64,000 bases of DNA from Novosphingobium sp. 28-62-57 (GCA_002256985.1 NCGO01000002.1:310001-374000); one strand, 5' to 3'; positions 18,749 to 28,397 are shown, counted from the first letter of the stretch. Made by a program: numbers and translations. Notes: a model not told the origin generated them from the sequence alone.

Positions 18749-20350
18749 TCAAGCCGCCTTGCGGTTGCCCGCAATCCTTTCGGGCACGTCGCGCACCGAA
18801 GCCAGCGCCGCCGCCTGATCCTCGCTCAGCGCCACGCGCGCCGGGATCGCCTGTTCAGCGCCCTCGTCGCCCGCTTCGTGATACTCGGCGTCCTCGTTCA
18901 CGCACCAGGTGTCATAGATGCGCGCGCCTGCGGCAATGTTCTCCACCGTCAACATCGCGGTCATCATCGCATGATCCTGATTGTTGTAGCGGTGCATGCC
19001 GTTGCGGCCCACCAGATGCAGCGTCGGGTGCGCCGCTTCCAGTTCGGTGCGCATCGCGGCCACGTTGGCGGCATATTCGTCGTCATAGACAGGATAGGCC
19101 TTTTCCTGACGCACCACCACGCCGCCGATCACCTTGTCCGGGGTGACGAGGCCAAGGATCGCCATTTCCTTCGTCGCCAGCGCGATCAGGTCATCGTCCG
19201 ATGAATCCCACAGATCGTCGCCTTCAAAGCAGAAGTATTCCAGCCCCACACAGGCCACGCTGTCATCGGGCACCATCTCGGGCGACCATGAACGGAAGTT
19301 CTGGATGCGGCCGACTTTCACCTTGCTGTCGTGGATGTAGATCCAGTTGTCGGGGAACAGCTCCTCCGACCGGATCTTCAATGCCACGGTCAGGAAATCG
19401 CGATAGCGCAGGCGGCTTGCTTCCAGCGTGGTCTGCGGCAGCGGATGGAGGCGCGCGGCCAGTTCGCGCATCGGCGCAGAGCTGATCGCATGGGCCGCTT
19501 CGATCACCACATCGCCCTCAGGCCCGGTGGCGGCCATGCGCCAGCCGCCCTGCCCATCGGCGGCCAGCTGCCGCAAGGCGTGCGCCATCAGCACTTCGCC
19601 CTTGCCGGTGGCCACGATCTTGTCGCGCGCGGCATCCCACATCATGCCCGGCCCAAGCCGCGGATAGCGGAAGGTTTCGAGCAGCGTCTTGGTCTGCATC
19701 CCGTCGTTCGGGCGCTTGTTCAGTCCCAGACTGCGCTTGAGCCCATCGGTGACGGCACCCCACAGCGACAGGCCCTTGATGCGCTGCGCCGCCCAGTCGG
19801 CGCTCATTTCATCGCACGGCATGCCCCATACCTTCTCGGTATAGGTCTTGAAGAAGATCGAATAGAGCTTGCTGCCAAACTGGTTGATCGTCCAGTCCTC
19901 AAAGCTTTTCACATTGCGGTTGGGAAACGCCTTGGCCTTGGCAAAGCTTGCCATGCACAGCGTCGAGCGCACGATCCCCAAATTCCACAGCGCTTCGAAT
20001 GCGCGCAGCGGATAGGAGTAGAACTTGCCCTCGTAATAGATGCGGCTCATGCGCGGGCGCTGAATGAAATCGTCGGGCAGGATCTCGTTCCACAGATCCA
20101 CCACCTGCTGCGATTTGGAAAAGAAGCGGTGCCCGCCGATGTCAAAGCGGTAGCCTTCGTGCTCCACCGTGCGGCTGATCCCGCCGACATAAGTCGCGTC
20201 GCGCTCGATAATTGCCACCGTAAAACCGCGCTTGGTCAGCAGATATCCGGCGGTCAGGCCGGCAGGCCCTGCACCGATGATCGCAACGTCCACTTTGCGG
20301 CTCTTTGGCGTGGCAGCTTCACCGCCCGCCCGAATCGTGCCGTTAACCAT
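18749..20350 (-). CDS. FAD-dependent oxidoreductase (UDP-galactopyranose mutase / amine oxidase-like)
   Basis: A 533-residue flavoprotein. The dinucleotide-binding motif VAIIGAGPAGLTAGYLL is at about residues 22-38, followed by IIERDATYVGGISRTVEHEG and the FDIGGHRFF segment common to protoporphyrinogen-oxidase-like and UDP-galactopyranose-mutase-like enzymes. The start is the ATG at 20350 (a TTG precedes it in frame). Together with GtrA and the GT-C protein it probably modifies a lipid-linked or nucleotide sugar (inference from context). The exact substrate is open. Confidence 0.8.
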   Translation of the reverse strand: MVNGTIRAGGEAATPKSRKVDVAIIGAGPAGLTAGYLLTKRGFTVAIIERDATYVGGISRTVEHEGYRFDIGGHRFFSKSQQVVDLWNEILPDDFIQRPRMSRIYYEGKFYSYPLRAFEALWNLGIVRSTLCMASFAKAKAFPNRNVKSFEDWTINQFGSKLYSIFFKTYTEKVWGMPCDEMSADWAAQRIKGLSLWGAVTDGLKRSLGLNKRPNDGMQTKTLLETFRYPRLGPGMMWDAARDKIVATGKGEVLMAHALRQLAADGQGGWRMAATGPEGDVVIEAAHAISSAPMRELAARLHPLPQTTLEASRLRYRDFLTVALKIRSEELFPDNWIYIHDSKVKVGRIQNFRSWSPEMVPDDSVACVGLEYFCFEGDDLWDSSDDDLIALATKEMAILGLVTPDKVIGGVVVRQEKAYPVYDDEYAANVAAMRTELEAAHPTLHLVGRNGMHRYNNQDHAMMTAMLTVENIAAGARIYDTWCVNEDAEYHEAGDEGAEQAIPARVALSEDQAAALASVRDVPERIAGNRKAA

Positions 20351-20474
20351 CAAAACCCCCGTCTGCAGCGTTTTTCGCCACGTCAGAAGTGAAGGAAAAT
20401 GGATAAGGGATGGTTAACGCTAAGTGCGGGTTTCGCGAAAATCGCACCCCGGCACGCAAGCGGTTTTCATTGGA

Positions 20475-21164
20475 TCAAGAGCGGCGGAACCGGTCCGCAG
20501 GATCGCCAGCATCATGCGCCGGGTCACCGATCTGCAGCGGCCCTGCGATGCGGGCCAGCTCGTCCAGCTTGAAGGTCTGCTCAAACAGCAGGCCATAGCG
20601 CGGGTGGCTGCGCCAGCGCACTTTGGCATAGATCGGCGGCAGGACATTGGTCTCCAGCCGCACCAGTTCGTTCATCATCAGCCACTTGTCGCATTCCACG
20701 CAGGCACCCTGCTGTGAAATGTCGTGAAAAGCGATGCGCACCGCTTCCCCGCCCGAATGCAGCAGCGCGTCAAGCTGGATGCGCAGCCGCACCTGCCGCT
20801 TGGGAAAGGCGCCGTGGGTTTCATCCAGCAGCCGCTCGATATCCACCTCGTTGCCAAAGCGGAAACCGCCAAATTCGCCGTCGCTCCACACGTGTTCCAG
20901 AGGATAGCGATCACCGTTGCTCAATTCCACGGCCAGGCTTTGGTGCGGCGGCAGCGGATGGAACAGCCGGATTTTCAGGCCCGAAGAGGACGCATCGCGG
21001 ATCACGCACAAGAATTCACGGGTATCATCGACGATCAGCTTTGCCGCGCGAATCATCAGCATGAAGCGCGGCGCAGTGCGCTGATCGGCACCGGCATTTG
21101 CGCCGGAGGCCGAAGTCTCGCCGGTTCTCAGGGCGTCAGGCATGTCATCGTCCGGCTGGGCCAA
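20475..21164 (-). CDS. PilZ domain protein, two PilZ-like modules
   Basis: A 229-residue cytosolic protein with two PilZ-like beta-barrels, the family that binds cyclic di-GMP. The first module (about residues 30-110) begins with QRTAPRF and has the IRDASSSGLKI segment corresponding to the D/NxSxxG motif. The second (about residues 120-210) has KRQVRLRI and FHDISQQGACV. Both keep an Arg-rich switch and a (D/N)xSxxG-like element, so binding at one or both is plausible. The start is either TTG at 21164, preceded by AGGGGA, or ATG at 21143. It is a single gene. Confidence 0.82.
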   Translation of the reverse strand: MAQPDDDMPDALRTGETSASGANAGADQRTAPRFMLMIRAAKLIVDDTREFLCVIRDASSSGLKIRLFHPLPPHQSLAVELSNGDRYPLEHVWSDGEFGGFRFGNEVDIERLLDETHGAFPKRQVRLRIQLDALLHSGGEAVRIAFHDISQQGACVECDKWLMMNELVRLETNVLPPIYAKVRWRSHPRYGLLFEQTFKLDELARIAGPLQIGDPAHDAGDPADRFRRS

Positions 21165-21192
21165 GCCCCGTCCCCTTGCGCATGGGTCCCCA

Positions 21193-21221
21193 CATCCGGG
21201 GACTCGCGCAAGCCCCGGATG
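21193..21221 (-). terminator. Hairpin downstream of the phytase gene
   Basis: A perfect 9-bp stem (CATCCGGGG / CCCCGGATG) with an 11-base loop lies between the phytase stop and the PilZ start. There is no T-run, so termination is uncertain. Confidence 0.4.
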
Positions 21222-21291
21222 CGGTCAAACTACCGCACAAAGTCCTACCGTGAAGTTACTCAGCGCACATTCGATGCATTTTTAACGTAGT

Positions 21292-22392
21292 TTATTGCTG
21301 AATTGATTGGATAACTTGGTCCCAGCCAAGCAACTTGAAGTTCTGTGCGGCAGGCGCATTGTCGCCATCCTGCGCCACAAACAGGCCGCCGGGAAAGGCC
21401 GGGCCAAAATCGCCCAGCGCCAATTCGATCCCATCGGTGTCGCTGGTCGCGCCAAACTTGCCCGCTGCAATCCGGAAACGGCCCTTCGGCCGGGCTGTGG
21501 CCAGATCGAACAGGACATAGGCATTGTCGCCCTGGCTGGAGGCTACAAGATGACCGCCATCGGTGCCTTGCGGGGCCAGCGCCAGCCCTTCCACATCATC
21601 CACCAGCCCTGCATCCGGCCCGACCATGGCAAAAGCCTGCGCGGTCAGCGCTGCCGCCTTCAGATCGACCTTCCAGATGCCGATGTCTTCTTCGGCCACA
21701 AACAGCGTGCCCGTGCGATCATCCACCACGCAGCCTTCCGATTGCGTCGCAAACTTTACCGACCGCAGATATTCCGCGCGGATCGCCCCGCCTGCCTCGA
21801 TCAGGCGGCTTTCGGCCACTTCCCCGTCTTTCAGCACCACATAAGCGCGCGCCAGTTCGCCTGCGGCCATGGCCTTGCCCATGCAAAAGCCATAAGCCTC
21901 CACCGGCGCCCGCCCAGCAGGCATAAAGGGTTGCGCACCAAGGGCCGTCAGCTTGGCCGTGGTGCCATCCAGCATGAACAGCGCAATCTTGGGCACTGCG
22001 CCATCGGTGCGGTCGCTCGCGCCCACCACAATGCGCCCCGGCAAAACTTCGCGCAGGTCCACATTGTTCAGCAGCCCCGCCGCCACAAAATCGCGCACCT
22101 TGCCGTCCAGCCCATAGACATAGAGCCCGGCCTTCTTGTCCGTCCCCAGTATCAAGCTGGCCGCCGGATTGGCCGCATTGCGCCAGATCGCCGGATCATC
22201 AGCCGCATCGGCCTTATTTCCAGTGCCCACCGGCGCAGTCTCGCCCGTGGCTTGAATATCGGTCGCCGGATAGAAAGGGCGCGGCGCAGCCTGCATCCCC
22301 GCACAACCAGCCAACAGGCCAGCGCAAAGCGAAACGGCCAAAGCCGGGAGCAATGCCCCCGGCCCTGACTTAACAGCAGAAGTCCGTTCCAT
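21292..22392 (-). CDS. Beta-propeller phytase (3-phytase), lipoprotein
   Basis: A 366-residue secreted phytase of the six-bladed calcium-dependent type that releases phosphate from inositol hexakisphosphate. A lipoprotein signal (LLAGC, Cys near residue 30) anchors it to a membrane. Family motifs: DDPAIWRN, LILGTDKKAGLYVYGLDG, NNVDLRE, SEGCVVDD with LFVAEEDIGIWKVD, and SSQGDNAYVLFD. The ATG overlaps the TGA of the upstream receptor (TGATG), so the two are translated together. The receptor may import the phytate or its products. Confidence 0.93.
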   Translation of the reverse strand: MERTSAVKSGPGALLPALAVSLCAGLLAGCAGMQAAPRPFYPATDIQATGETAPVGTGNKADAADDPAIWRNAANPAASLILGTDKKAGLYVYGLDGKVRDFVAAGLLNNVDLREVLPGRIVVGASDRTDGAVPKIALFMLDGTTAKLTALGAQPFMPAGRAPVEAYGFCMGKAMAAGELARAYVVLKDGEVAESRLIEAGGAIRAEYLRSVKFATQSEGCVVDDRTGTLFVAEEDIGIWKVDLKAAALTAQAFAMVGPDAGLVDDVEGLALAPQGTDGGHLVASSQGDNAYVLFDLATARPKGRFRIAAGKFGATSDTDGIELALGDFGPAFPGGLFVAQDGDNAPAAQNFKLLGWDQVIQSIQQ

Positions 22393-24782
22393 CAGAAGGC
22401 ATACCGCGCAACGATCTGAAACACTGGCCCGGCTTCTTCGGATTCCAGCTCGTATTCGTCAAAATTGCGCGCGATCTGGTTGCCGGAAGTGGACCGGTCA
22501 TCACCGGCGGCAAACTTGTTGAACACTTCATCCTTGCTGGAATTGAGCAGGTTCGAGCCCACCGCACGGATCGTGAAGCTCTTGCCAAAGCGCTTCTCGA
22601 CAAAGATTTCGAGATCGGCCCCATAAGTCGTGGTCACTTCCTCGCCCACGGTGCGGTCAAAGGCCGAACCCTGCTTGCGGTAGGTCGCACCGAACGAGGC
22701 ACCCGCTTCAGGCAGGTTCTGGATCACGCCGAAGTTGTAGACAAACTTCGACTGGCCGTTGAAGCGGCGGCTGCCGAACTCATCGCGCACCGAACTGTCG
22801 ATCAGCGAAAGGTTTCCGAATACGCCGGTATTGGGCAGGCCGATCACGTTCAGGTCTGCCGAAAGGTCAAATTCGACACCCCACACATTACCGTCGCCCA
22901 CATTGCGCGGCTGGTAAATGAAGGCCAGCGTTTCGGGCGGATCGCTTTCCGAACCTTCAAGACCGGTGTTGGTCAGCTCAACCAGATTCTGAATCTTGCG
23001 GTAGAATACGTTCACGCCGACCACGCCGGTGCGACCAAGCCGGTGTTCATAGCCAAGGTCACCGCCCCATGCCGTTTCCGGGCGCAGATTGGGGTTGCCC
23101 TGCAGGTCGTTGTCACCGACTTCGGCTTCCAGCAGCGCTGGCGAGATATAGTCAAAGCGCGGACGGCGCACGGTGCGCGCAGCCGAAGCAGTCAAGCGGC
23201 CATCGCCAAGCTGGACTTTGACCGAGGCCGACGGCAACAGGAAATTAAATTTCGTGTTGGTCTGCGCCAAGGCGGCTGCCACAGTCTGATCGTTGATGCG
23301 GACAGTGGTGTTTTCCCAGCGCACCCCCGCTTCGAACTTGATCGGTCCGTTCGAACCTTCGACCAGCGCATAAACGTCGCGCCGATCTTCCTCGATCGTG
23401 TTGAGGCCGCCGTTGATGGGGGCGACGGCACCAAACGCAATCGCATATTCTTGCGGCGCATTGCTGAACTGGCTGTAGCGTGTCAGCGTCGTGCGCGAAA
23501 CGTTGAAGCGGTTGCGCGGTGCCTCAGAAATGTTGGTGTCGCGGTCCTTGTTCTGCAGGAAACCGCCAACGGCAATGGACATTCCTTCCGAGAACTTGAA
23601 CGTCTGCTCAAGCTGCGCCGACATTTCATCGTCCCGGATCCGCGTTTGCAGCTGATCACCGGTGTAGCGCGGCGTGCTACGGTTGAAGTCGATCTCGTGC
23701 TCGAATTCTTCTTCCTCGTTGTCAAACCGGGCAAAGCCGATCCGCACCGAGGTCTTGCCGAAGTCCCAATCCTTCACATACTTTGCCGTTGCGGCCCAGC
23801 TTTCCTGCTTGATGAAAAGCGGATTGTAGTTGTCGGTCAGCAGGTTGCCGCTGGTGTTGATGTTGATCGGTCCCGAAATGGCCGTTTCGTTGTTGTACTC
23901 GAACGACCGTTCGATCTGATCGCGGTCGGTGCGCACATAATTGCCCGCGATCTCGAACTTGTTTTCGCCATCGTCATAGGCCCAGCTCAGGTTACCGGCA
24001 TAGTCGGTGCCATCGCGCACATCGGTCTGGTCTTCGCGGTTGTCGAAATCTTCGGTGGCAAAGTTGGGATTGTTTTCCGGCGAATCGCCAAAGCGGCGGC
24101 TGCTCTTCTTCTTGGGGTTGTACCGCCCTTGCACGTTGATCCCTGCCAGCAAACGCCCAGGGCCAAACTTGCCGCCATAATACAGGCCACCCGATGGCTT
24201 GATCTCGCCATCGTCAAAAATCAGCGCGCCACCACGCAGATATCCGCCATCCATGCTCAGCGCATCGCGCAGCACGATGTTGAGCGTGCCCGCCACCGCA
24301 TCGCCGGTGCGGCGCGCAGAGTTGGAGCGGACGATTTCGACCTGCTTCACCAGTTCGGCCGGGATGCGATCAAGGAAGAACGAACGGTCAACGTTCGAGC
24401 CGGGAATGCGATCGCCGTTGATCAGGATCTGCGTATAACCCGGATCAAGCCCACGCAAACGCGCGCCATCCGATTCCAGCACGTCCGAAAGGAACGTGAC
24501 CGAAGGAACGCGCTTCAGCGCATCGCCTGCGGTTAGCGGTTCAAAGCGGCGGAAATATTCTTCATCATAGACCAGCTTGGGTTCGGCTTCATCGCTGTGG
24601 TTGCGAAAACCGATGGAGCCCTGAACCACGATTTCGCGCGCGGTGCGCGTCTGCTCGTTCGCCATGTCGTCGGCCACTGCCGGAACCGATTGTTCATCAG
24701 CTGCAAAGGCGGGCGTGGCAAGGCACAAGGCAGCGCCGCACAGCAAAATCGCGCGCTGTGTGCGCGTTGAAAGCTTGGTCAT
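22392..24782 (-). CDS. TonB-dependent receptor coupled to phytase
   Basis: A 796-residue outer-membrane receptor. I choose the ATG at 24782 because GAGGGA stands 7-8 bases upstream; the ATG at 24797 lacks a ribosome-binding site. Signal peptide to about ...PAFA. A REIVVQGS segment leads into a plug with ARLRGLDPGYTQILINGDRIP and IPAELVKQVEIVRSNSA. The barrel ends in phenylalanine (IVARYAF). Coupling to the phytase suggests uptake of phytate or inositol phosphates, a pairing known from other Alphaproteobacteria. Confidence 0.93.
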   Translation of the reverse strand: MTKLSTRTQRAILLCGAALCLATPAFAADEQSVPAVADDMANEQTRTAREIVVQGSIGFRNHSDEAEPKLVYDEEYFRRFEPLTAGDALKRVPSVTFLSDVLESDGARLRGLDPGYTQILINGDRIPGSNVDRSFFLDRIPAELVKQVEIVRSNSARRTGDAVAGTLNIVLRDALSMDGGYLRGGALIFDDGEIKPSGGLYYGGKFGPGRLLAGINVQGRYNPKKKSSRRFGDSPENNPNFATEDFDNREDQTDVRDGTDYAGNLSWAYDDGENKFEIAGNYVRTDRDQIERSFEYNNETAISGPININTSGNLLTDNYNPLFIKQESWAATAKYVKDWDFGKTSVRIGFARFDNEEEEFEHEIDFNRSTPRYTGDQLQTRIRDDEMSAQLEQTFKFSEGMSIAVGGFLQNKDRDTNISEAPRNRFNVSRTTLTRYSQFSNAPQEYAIAFGAVAPINGGLNTIEEDRRDVYALVEGSNGPIKFEAGVRWENTTVRINDQTVAAALAQTNTKFNFLLPSASVKVQLGDGRLTASAARTVRRPRFDYISPALLEAEVGDNDLQGNPNLRPETAWGGDLGYEHRLGRTGVVGVNVFYRKIQNLVELTNTGLEGSESDPPETLAFIYQPRNVGDGNVWGVEFDLSADLNVIGLPNTGVFGNLSLIDSSVRDEFGSRRFNGQSKFVYNFGVIQNLPEAGASFGATYRKQGSAFDRTVGEEVTTTYGADLEIFVEKRFGKSFTIRAVGSNLLNSSKDEVFNKFAAGDDRSTSGNQIARNFDEYELESEEAGPVFQIVARYAF

Positions 24783-24910
24783 TGTGAAATCCCTCATGGA
24801 AACGCTTTGCTTTGCGTCGCCGTCTAGGGATCGTTGCTGACCGTTTTGCGACGGTACGAAGACGGTTTGGCGACATCCGCCGAGTGACTGTCGCAGAAAC
24901 GCAATATGAT

Positions 24911-24995
24911 TGGTGCGGACGGCGGGACTCGAACCCGCACGATCAAGGATCAGGGGATTTTAAGTCCCCGGCGTCTACCATTCCGCCACGTCCGC
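24911..24995 (-). tRNA. tRNA-Leu (anticodon UAA)
   Basis: The minus strand gives GCGGACG at the 5' end pairing with CGTCCGC, then discriminator A and an encoded CCA (24911-24913). The anticodon stem GGGGA/TCCCC carries loop CTTAAAA with anticodon TAA (24960-24962). A long variable arm (GATCCTTGATC) and a T arm with GGTTCGAGTCC confirm a class II leucine tRNA. 85 nt in total. Confidence 0.97.
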
Positions 24996-25112
24996 TTGCC
25001 GCAAAAGCGCCTGCCACAGCACAAGGGACGCTGCAACGCTCGGTTGCCGCGTCCCTTGCGATTTTGCGCTATGCCATCGGTGTCAGCGATGGCAGTGTCT
25101 AAAGCGTCTGTG

Positions 25113-25394
25113 TCAGTCCGCGTTCAGGCGCTGGCGCATTTCCTTGCCGGCCTTGAAATAGGGCACGCGCTTGCCCGGCACTTCGACGGTTTCCCCGGTG
25201 CGCGGATTGCGGCCCTTGCGCGGATCACGTTCGCGGGTTGAAAACGCGCCAAAGCCGCGCAGTTCAACCCGGCCGCCTTCGGCCAGACGCTTTCCGATTT
25301 CATCGAAAAACACGTCCACCACCCGCTCGATTTCTTCGCTGCGCATCCCCGGGCTCTCTTTTGCGAGTGCCTGGAGCAGCTCTGATCGTATCAT
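25113..25394 (-). CDS. ihfB: Integration host factor subunit beta
   Basis: A 93-residue HU/IHF-fold DNA-bending protein. The start [11 protein letters not shown] at 25394 is canonical for IhfB; the frame extends upstream without homology. It contains the family signature [28 protein letters not shown] with the DNA-intercalating Pro of the NPRTGE arm. It acts with IhfA (not in the window) in replication initiation, recombination and transcription architecture. Confidence 0.96.
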   Translation of the reverse strand: MIRSELLQALAKESPGMRSEEIERVVDVFFDEIGKRLAEGGRVELRGFGAFSTRERDPRKGRNPRTGETVEVPGKRVPYFKAGKEMRQRLNAD

Positions 25395-25553
25395 GCTTAT
25401 CCCTCCGCCTGGCATTCCTGTGGAATGCCCCCCAAAATTGTATCGATCCCCGCGCCCAAGACCCCCGTCACAGGCGCGTTTCACAGTCCTGCCACGCTGC
25501 AGGGATCATTACAATCGGTTGATAGCGTCGATTGTGCTCAAAAATGGACCAGT

Positions 25554-25892
25554 TCAGGCATTTTCAGCAAGATCAGCCAGCGTCAGGCCAAGACGCCGCA
25601 TCCGCAGCGCAATATCGGGCCATTCCTCGCGCAAAAAAGCCGCACGCTCGCGGGTGCGCAAGGCCGCTTGTGCACCGGGCGCCACGAACATTCCGATGCC
25701 GCGCTGCACGGTAACCAGCCCTTCATCCTGAAACTGCTGATAGGCCTTCGCCACCGTCAAGGGATTGGCCCCTTGGCTTGCCGCATAAGCGCGCACCGAT
25801 GGCAGCATCGCGCCTTCGGGATAGACCCCATCAAGGATCGCCGCGCAGATTTCGTCACGCAGACGCAGATAGACCGGGCGGTTGGCGCTCAT
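25554..25892 (-). CDS. GntR family transcriptional regulator (YtrA subfamily)
   Basis: A 112-residue short GntR regulator: winged helix at residues 1-75 (PVYLRLRDEICAAILDG, LPSVRAYAASQGANPLTVAKAY, GLVTVQRGIGMFV) plus a 35-residue helical tail, which is the YtrA layout. The start is the ATG at 25892. YtrA members usually control adjacent transporter genes. Here the divergent neighbour is the peptide transporter, but the two starts are about 200 bp apart and the link is only inferred. Confidence 0.9.
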   Translation of the reverse strand: MSANRPVYLRLRDEICAAILDGVYPEGAMLPSVRAYAASQGANPLTVAKAYQQFQDEGLVTVQRGIGMFVAPGAQAALRTRERAAFLREEWPDIALRMRRLGLTLADLAENA

Positions 25893-26098
25893 GGTGATGC
25901 AGTGCCATAATACAGCGAAACGCACAACGCCCGAGAGACCCCGCGACCTGCACCATCGCGCATGAGCGGCACACTGGTTGCGAATGAAAATAGTTTCTTG
26001 CCTTTCACGTTCGTGGCACTAGTGCCCCTCGCTTTGCTGCGCCCATGGGGCGCGGCACTGCCAAGACTGATGCAACAACAGCGAGAACGCGCGCCCGC

Positions 26099-28102
26099 AT
26101 GGCTCAGGAATCCGTGAATACCTCCTCTGGCCCAACCTCTGGCCCCGCTTCCGCTGCTGGCGAATGGTTTGGCCACCCGGCCCAGCTCAAACGCCTGTTC
26201 ACCACCGAAATGTGGGAGCGTTTTGGCTATTACGGCATGCGGGCGATCCTGACGCTCTATCTCGCCAAGCATTTCCTGTTCAATGACAGTACTAGCACCG
26301 GCATCTACGGCGGTTTCACCGCGCTCGTCTATCTCACCCCGCTGATCGGCGGATTGCTGGCCGACCGCTATCTTGGCTCCAAACGTTCGGTAAAGTTCGG
26401 CGCGATCATGATGGCCATCGGCTATTTCATGCTCTGCTTCGGCGGCGATGCGGCCAAGCCTTATGCCGTGATCGAAGGCCAGCGTTATGACGTGACGATC
26501 ACCGAAGTCGCCGGATCAGAAATCCGCTCGCTCGAAATGGCGGGCCAGCGCCTCGAAATCGTCGGCAATGACGACAAATCCGTGTCGCTCAAAACGGCTG
26601 ACGGCACCGAGGCAAAGCGCGTTGCCCCCGGCGGCTTCCAGTCCGATGGCGAACGCTCCCCGTTTCACATCGGCATCCTGCTGATCGGCCTCTCGCTCGT
26701 CACCGTGGGCAATGGCTTTTTCAAACCGAACATCTCCACCATCGTCGGCACGCTCTATGCCGATGGCGATCGCCGCCGCGATTCAGGCTTCACCATTTTC
26801 TACATGGGTATCAACCTCGGCTCACTGATCTCGCAATTCTTCTGTCCGATCCTGGCCGAGGCGGTGGGCTGGTGGGCAGGCTTTGGCCTTGCTGCATTGG
26901 GCATGACCTTTTCGTGGCTGCTGTTCCAGTTCGATGGCGGGCGGCTTGATGGCTATGGCGAACGTCCCGCCGGGGCCGATCCGCGCAAGGACTGGCTGAT
27001 CTATGGCGTGGCGCTGGTCTGTGTGCCGCTGTTCTTTTTCCTGTTCATCAACCTGATGGCCTATGTCCCGCCAGAGGCAGGCGAAGGTCTGGTCGGCTAT
27101 GTTCTGGGCCTGCCGATCATGGGCAAGATGATGTTCGGCACGTTCCTGATCGCCGTGCCTGCCATCCTGATCTGGGCGCTGTCGGCGGGCAGCAGGCAGG
27201 AATTCCAGATGATGCTGGCTGCCATGGTGCTGATCGTGTTCAACACCGTGTTCTGGACCCTGTTCGAGCAGGCCGGCTCCTCGCTCACCCTCTTTGCCGA
27301 GCGCAACACCGTGCTCGAAGTGGGCTGGACGCGCCCGCTCTTTGCGATGTTCCGGGCAACACCGGCCAGCTATTACATCTTCTTTGCCCTGCTGCTGGGC
27401 GGACTGGGCTGGGCGCTCACATGGTTCTTCGGAAATGGCGAAGCGCCCGAAAGCAAACGCAAAATGGCCATGGCCTTTGGCCTGGTCATGGTCGCCGGGT
27501 TTGTCGGCATGGTCTATGCCCGCTCCCTCGGCTTTGGCAATGATCCGGTCTATGTCATGCCCGCAGGCCAGACGCAGATCTTCAACGCGCTGTTCATCGT
27601 CACGCTTGCCCCGCTGTTCAGCGTCATGTGGAACGCGATGGCGCGGCGCGGGGTGGAACCTTCGATCCCGGTCAAATTCGCCATCGCGCTGATGGGCGTG
27701 GGCGGCGGCTTCCTGCTGCTAGTGTGGGGCGCACAATTTGCCGATGCACAGTTCAAGGTCGGGCTGGTCTGGCTGGCCGGGCTCTATCTGATCCACTCGA
27801 TGGCCGAGTTGTGCATTTCGCCTGTAGGCCTGTCGATGATCACCAAACTGTCGATGGCCCGCATTGTCGGCATGATGATGGGCGTGTGGTTCCTGTCGAT
27901 TGCCGTGGCGCAATATGTGGCCGGCATGGTCGCACAGGTCGCCAGCGTCGAAACGGTCGGCGGTCAGGTCACCAACCTGAAGGTCAGCCTCGATACGTAT
28001 GTCGGCGTGTTCACCACGATTGGCTGGGCCTCGGTCGGTATCGGCGCGCTCTTGCTCATCGTGGCAATCCCGCTGAAGAAACTGATGCACGGCGTCACAT
28101 GA
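26099..28102 (+). CDS. POT/PTR family peptide:H+ symporter
   Basis: A 667-residue inner-membrane proton-coupled oligopeptide transporter. The POT motif ExxERFxYYG is visible near residue 38 (TTEMWERFGYYG), and NGFFKPNIST follows at the fifth helix region. An insert of about 65 residues (about 118-186) separates helices 3 and 4; it is polar and beta-rich and would face the periplasm. The start is probably the ATG at 26099; an in-frame ATG at 26045 adds 18 basic, low-complexity residues. No strong ribosome-binding site favours either. Confidence 0.92.
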   Translation: MAQESVNTSSGPTSGPASAAGEWFGHPAQLKRLFTTEMWERFGYYGMRAILTLYLAKHFLFNDSTSTGIYGGFTALVYLTPLIGGLLADRYLGSKRSVKFGAIMMAIGYFMLCFGGDAAKPYAVIEGQRYDVTITEVAGSEIRSLEMAGQRLEIVGNDDKSVSLKTADGTEAKRVAPGGFQSDGERSPFHIGILLIGLSLVTVGNGFFKPNISTIVGTLYADGDRRRDSGFTIFYMGINLGSLISQFFCPILAEAVGWWAGFGLAALGMTFSWLLFQFDGGRLDGYGERPAGADPRKDWLIYGVALVCVPLFFFLFINLMAYVPPEAGEGLVGYVLGLPIMGKMMFGTFLIAVPAILIWALSAGSRQEFQMMLAAMVLIVFNTVFWTLFEQAGSSLTLFAERNTVLEVGWTRPLFAMFRATPASYYIFFALLLGGLGWALTWFFGNGEAPESKRKMAMAFGLVMVAGFVGMVYARSLGFGNDPVYVMPAGQTQIFNALFIVTLAPLFSVMWNAMARRGVEPSIPVKFAIALMGVGGGFLLLVWGAQFADAQFKVGLVWLAGLYLIHSMAELCISPVGLSMITKLSMARIVGMMMGVWFLSIAVAQYVAGMVAQVASVETVGGQVTNLKVSLDTYVGVFTTIGWASVGIGALLLIVAIPLKKLMHGVT

Positions 28103-28112
28103 CAGGATCGGG

Positions 28113-28280
28113 CGCCGGGAACCTGTTGCGCAAATCGCAGTTTATCGGGCGGCGAGGGATGTTTGGTTCCGATGCGGCGTGATTGCAGCCACGATCTGGG
28201 CTCATCGTGGCAAAATCGGCGCGAAATCAGCGCGAAGCAGACCTCTCCGGCCGACCCGGAGACTTATGAATCAGGCACTT
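28113..28280. mobile_element. MITE-like element, copy 2 (degenerate ends)
   Basis: The core (about 28151-28275) aligns without evident large gaps with the element at 16263-16424, sharing GCGAGGGAT, GATTGCAGCCACGAT versus GATCGCAGCCACGAT, GCGAAATCAGCGCGAA and GGCCGACCCGGAGACTT. The right end (GAATCAGGC) resembles the other copy's terminal repeat; the left end is not recognisable. It begins about 10 bp after the peptide transporter stop, between it and the NnrU-like gene. Confidence 0.7.
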
Positions 28281-28397
28281 ACTCCGCAATGGATTCATCT
28301 GTGTTGCGTGTCGCTTGTGATGCTCTGCACGGCCTAATACTGTAGCAACAATAACAAGGGTTCGGCGCATGTCGAACCAACAAGCATGAGGGCGCAA

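Noticed and set aside
24800-24910. Pho box upstream of the phytase-linked receptor
   Set aside because: GACAGTCAC and ATGTCGCC segments are present but do not form two 7-bp repeats at the required 4-bp spacing.
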